The notes under the pieces are model-generated. The model saw nothing but the letters and a program-made list of their open reading frames with translations, was not told where the DNA came from and made no database searches. Of a stretch of DNA of 64,000 nucleotides, positions 61,345-64,000 are shown piece by piece. Location: contig NZ_BAABKV010000001.1 of the NCBI RefSeq assembly GCF_039544005.1, forward strand, positions 2,418,001 through 2,482,000. Reading direction: 5' to 3'. How positions within the stretch are numbered: position 1 is the first letter of the stretch; every line of letters begins with the position of its first letter. Made by a program: the position numbers and the translations under genes. This stretch comes from Kitasatospora paranensis. Its GTDB lineage: Bacteria; Actinomycetota; Actinomycetes; Streptomycetales; Streptomycetaceae.

Positions 61345-64000
61345 TCAGTGCGCCGCGGCCTCCCAGTTCGCCCCGTCGCCGACGGAGACGTCGAGCGGGG
61401 CGCGCAGCGGGTAGGCGCCGGCCATCTGCGCGCGGACGAGCGCCTCGACCTGCTCGCGCTCGCCGGGGGCGACCTCCAGCACGATTTCGTCGTGCACCTG
61501 GAGGAGCATCCGGGAGCCCAGGCCGGCCTCGGTCAGGGCCCGGTCGACGTGCAGCATGGCGATCTTGACGATGTCGGCGGCCGACCCCTGGATGGGGGCG
61601 TTGAGCGCCATCCGCTCGGCCATCTCGCGGCGCTGCCGGTTGTCGCTGGTGAGGTCGGGCAGGTAGCGGCGGCGGCCGAGCAGCGTCTCGGTGTACCCGA
61701 CCGCGCGGGCCTCCTCGACGACGTTGTGCAGGTAGTCCCGGACGCCGCCGAACCGCTCGAAGTAGGTGTCCATCAGGCCCTGCGCCTCGGCCGGGCGGAT
61801 GCCGAGCTGCTGGGAGAGCCCGTAGGCGGACAGGCCGTAGGCGAGTCCGTAGGACATCGCCTTGATCTTGCGGCGCATCTCCGCGTCGACGGCGCCGCGG
61901 TCGACCTCGAAGACCTGGGAGGCGACGGTGGTGTGCAGGTCCTCGCCGGAGGCGAAGGCCTCCAGCAGGGCCTCGTCCTCGGACAGGTGCGCCATGATCC
62001 GCAGTTCGATCTGCGAGTAGTCGGCGGTGAGCAGCGACTCGTACCCCTGGCCGACGACGAAGGCGCGCCGGATGGCGCGGCCCTCCTCGGTGCGGACGGG
62101 GATGTTCTGCAGGTTCGGGTCCTGCGAGGAGAGTCGGCCGGTCGCGGCGACCATCTGGTTGAAGGTGGTGTGGATGCGGCCCTGCGGCGAGACGGTCTTG
62201 AGCAGGCCCTCGACGGTGGTGCGGAGCTTGGCCTGGTCGCGGTGGCGGAGCAGGATGACCGGCAGCTCGTTGGTGGTCTGGCCGGCGAGCCAGGTGAGGG
62301 CGTCGGCGTCCGTGGTGTACCCGGTCTTGATCTTCTTCGTCTTGGGCAGGCCGAGCTCGCCGAAGAGGATCTCCTGGAGCTGCTTTGGCGAGCCCAGGTT
62401 GAAGGGGTGGCCGGCCGCGGCGTGCGCCTCCTCGACGCAGCGCTGGATCTCGACCGCGAACTGCGCCTCCAGGCCGGTGAGCCACTCGCGGTCGGCGGCG
62501 ATGCCGTAGCGCTCCATCCGGGCGAGCAGCTCGGCGATCGGCAGCTCCATGTCGTGGAACAGGCCGGCGGCGCCGACCTCGGCGAGGCGGGCGTCGAACA
62601 GCTCGGCGAGGTCGAGGACGGCGCGGGCCTGCACCATCAGGGCGCGGGCCCCGGCGAGGGTGTCCTCCTCGGGGGCGTCGAAGGAGAGCTGGCCGGTCTC
62701 GGCCGTGGCGGCGGGGGCGAGCGAGCGGGCCAGGTACTCCTCGGCGAGGACGTCGAGGGTGAAGGTGCGCCGGCCGGGCTTCTCCAGGTAGGCGGCGAGC
62801 GCCGTGTCGGCGGTGACGCCCTCGATCCGCCAGCCCTGCTCGGCGAAGGCCCGCATCACGTGCTTGGCGATGTGCAGGGCCTTGGGGTGCGCCGGGTCGG
62901 CCAGCCAGGCGGTGAACGCCTGGTCGTCGGCCTGGTCGAGCCCGGCCGGGTCGAACCAGGCGGCGGCCTCCCCGGCGGTCAGCGCGACCTCCTGGACGCG
63001 GCCGGTGCCCAGCGCCCACTCGTAGACGGCGGTCACGGCGACCCGGCCGCGGCCGTGCTCGGCGAGCCAGGCGGTGAGGGCGCCGGGCCCGGTGAGGATG
63101 TCGCCGTCGACCTCGGGCCCGGCCTCGGTCTGCACGGCCTCGGTCTCGGCGCCGCCCGCCGGGTCCATGCCGTAGACCCGCTCGCGGAAGTTGGGGTTGC
63201 GGAACTCCAGCGCCTCCAGGATCCGGCCGACCGACTCCTTGTCGAACGCCGTGCGGGCCAGCTCGGCGACGCCGAGCGGGAGTTCGACGTCGCGCACCAG
63301 CTCGGTGAGGACGCGGTTGCGCTTGACGGAGTCGAGGTGCTCGCGGAGCTTCTCGCCGATCTTGCCCTTGACCTCGTCGGCGCGGGAGACCAGCTCGTCG
63401 AAGGAGCCGAACTGGTTGACCCACTTCGCCGCGGTCTTCTCGCCGACGCCTGGGATGCCGGGCAGGTTGTCGGACGGGTCGCCGCGCAGGGCGGCGAGGT
63501 CCGGGTACTGGGCGGGGGTGACGCCGTACTTCTCGGCGACCTTCTCCGGGGTGTAGCGGGTGAGCTCGGAGACGCCCTTGGTGGGGTAGAGGACGGTGAC
63601 CTGCTCGCCGACCAGCTGGAGGAGTCCCGGTCGCCGGTGACGATCTGCACCTCGAAGCCGTCGGCGGCGGCCGCCGTGGCGAGGGTGGCGATGATGTCGT
63701 CGGCCTCGAAGCCCTCGGCGGTGATCCGCGGGATGTGCATGGCGTCGAGCAGCTCGCCGATCAGCCCGATCTGGCTGCGGAACTCGTCGGGGGTCTTGGC
63801 CCGGTTGGCCTTGTAGTCGGGGAACTCGGCGGAGCGGAAGGTCTGCCGGGACAGGTCGAAGGCGACCGCGAGGTGGGTGGGCGCCTCGTCGCGGACGGTG
63901 TTGGCGAGCATCGACGCGAAGCCGTACACCGCATTGGTCGGCTGGCCGGTGGTGGTGTTGAAGTTCTCCACCGGGAGTGCGTAGAAGGCCCGGTAGGCCA
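61345..64000 (-). CDS. polA: DNA polymerase I, 5' end outside window (one-base break)
   Basis: At least 880 residues. The N-terminal flap-nuclease domain begins before the edge (AYRAFYALPVENFNTTTGQP, FDLSRQTFRSAEFPDYKANR, ADDIIATLA). The H3TH region is in LRGDPSDNLPGIPGVGEKTA. The polymerase domain has SQIELRIMAHLSEDE (motif A), RRKIKAMSYGLAYG (motif B) and MLLQVHDEIVLE (motif C). The 3'-5' exonuclease domain does not show the DxE active site, as usual in actinobacteria. The frame breaks near 63621; one added base restores GDRDSLQLVGEQVTVLYP. Confidence 0.95.
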   Translation of the reverse strand, partial: GLPGLLRTPGGELQHHHRPADQCGVRLRVDARQHRPRRGAHPPRGRLRPVPADLPLRRVPRLQGQPGQDPRRVPQPDRADRRAARRHAHPADHRRGLRGRRHHRHPRHGGRRRRLRGADRHRRPGLLQLVGEQVTVLYPTKGVSELTRYTPEKVAEKYGVTPAQYPDLAALRGDPSDNLPGIPGVGEKTAAKWVNQFGSFDELVSRADEVKGKIGEKLREHLDSVKRNRVLTELVRDVELPLGVAELARTAFDKESVGRILEALEFRNPNFRERVYGMDPAGGAETEAVQTEAGPEVDGDILTGPGALTAWLAEHGRGRVAVTAVYEWALGTGRVQEVALTAGEAAAWFDPAGLDQADDQAFTAWLADPAHPKALHIAKHVMRAFAEQGWRIEGVTADTALAAYLEKPGRRTFTLDVLAEEYLARSLAPAATAETGQLSFDAPEEDTLAGARALMVQARAVLDLAELFDARLAEVGAAGLFHDMELPIAELLARMERYGIAADREWLTGLEAQFAVEIQRCVEEAHAAAGHPFNLGSPKQLQEILFGELGLPKTKKIKTGYTTDADALTWLAGQTTNELPVILLRHRDQAKLRTTVEGLLKTVSPQGRIHTTFNQMVAATGRLSSQDPNLQNIPVRTEEGRAIRRAFVVGQGYESLLTADYSQIELRIMAHLSEDEALLEAFASGEDLHTTVASQVFEVDRGAVDAEMRRKIKAMSYGLAYGLSAYGLSQQLGIRPAEAQGLMDTYFERFGGVRDYLHNVVEEARAVGYTETLLGRRRYLPDLTSDNRQRREMAERMALNAPIQGSAADIVKIAMLHVDRALTEAGLGSRMLLQVHDEIVLEVAPGEREQVEALVRAQMAGAYPLRAPLDVSVGDGANWEAAAH

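Overview
The window is very GC-rich chromosomal DNA with strong third-position GC bias. It encodes Streptomycetaceae-type gene families: a SAV2148-type HEPN protein, DUF574-type methyltransferase, MmyB-type regulator, WXG100 proteins and the treX-treY-treZ cluster. It therefore comes from a Streptomyces or close relative such as Kitasatospora. The housekeeping genes rpsA, polA and coaE suggest chromosomal core rather than an arm or plasmid. I see no rRNA, tRNA, CRISPR array, insertion sequence, integrase or attachment site.

Layout. 0-4 kb: an L-ribulokinase end with an upstream LacI-family repressor and operator-like dyads, a small DUF5133-like protein and a YihY/BrkB membrane protein. 4.1-13.9 kb: one sulfur-assimilation block on the plus strand. 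It has a 27-aa leader peptide, sulfite reductase, a small zinc-ribbon protein, cysH, cysC, cysD, cysN, an SsuABC-type sulfonate importer and a CbiX-type chelatase that fits siroheme supply. 13.9-20.8 kb: regulators (LysR, TetR, MmyB-type) paired with small enzymes, then a three-gene WXG100/type VII-like set. 20.9-28.3 kb: a DEAD-box helicase, a cold-shock gene with a structured leader, and two divergent MMPL transporters separated by a palindrome-rich spacer. 28.3-34.2 kb: a phosphotransferase, polysaccharide deacetylase, DEDDh exonuclease, Tat-exported Dyp peroxidase and the HEPN protein. 34.6-40.9 kb: treX-treY-treZ, which convert alpha-glucan to trehalose. 40.9-47.6 kb: an M20 peptidase, an MBL hydrolase, an MFS transporter behind a 7-codon leader ORF and a large stem-loop, and a split transketolase pair divergent from soxR over a textbook SoxR box. 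48-64 kb: GNAT, coaE, a phosphodiesterase, an MBL/MarR divergent pair, a tiny secreted peptide, a third MMPL transporter, rpsA, a methyltransferase, hrpB, a DinB protein and partial polA.

Two window-wide points matter to any reader. First, fourteen breaks across twelve genes, including polA and treZ, are each healed by adding one G or C, nearly always in a short G/C run. I read them as sequence or assembly errors, so those genes are annotated as CDS across the break and not as pseudogenes. Second, about ten starts have a TANNNT hexamer 6-8 nt upstream, usually with no Shine-Dalgarno sequence, which fits leaderless transcripts.

The most interesting parts are three. One is the 43.0-46.7 kb segment: a leaderless mini-ORF with a stem-loop before an MFS pump, and SoxR control of a split transketolase. 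Another is the leader peptide of the sulfur operon together with its internal zinc-ribbon protein. The third is the cspA leader, which carries a hairpin and U-tract.
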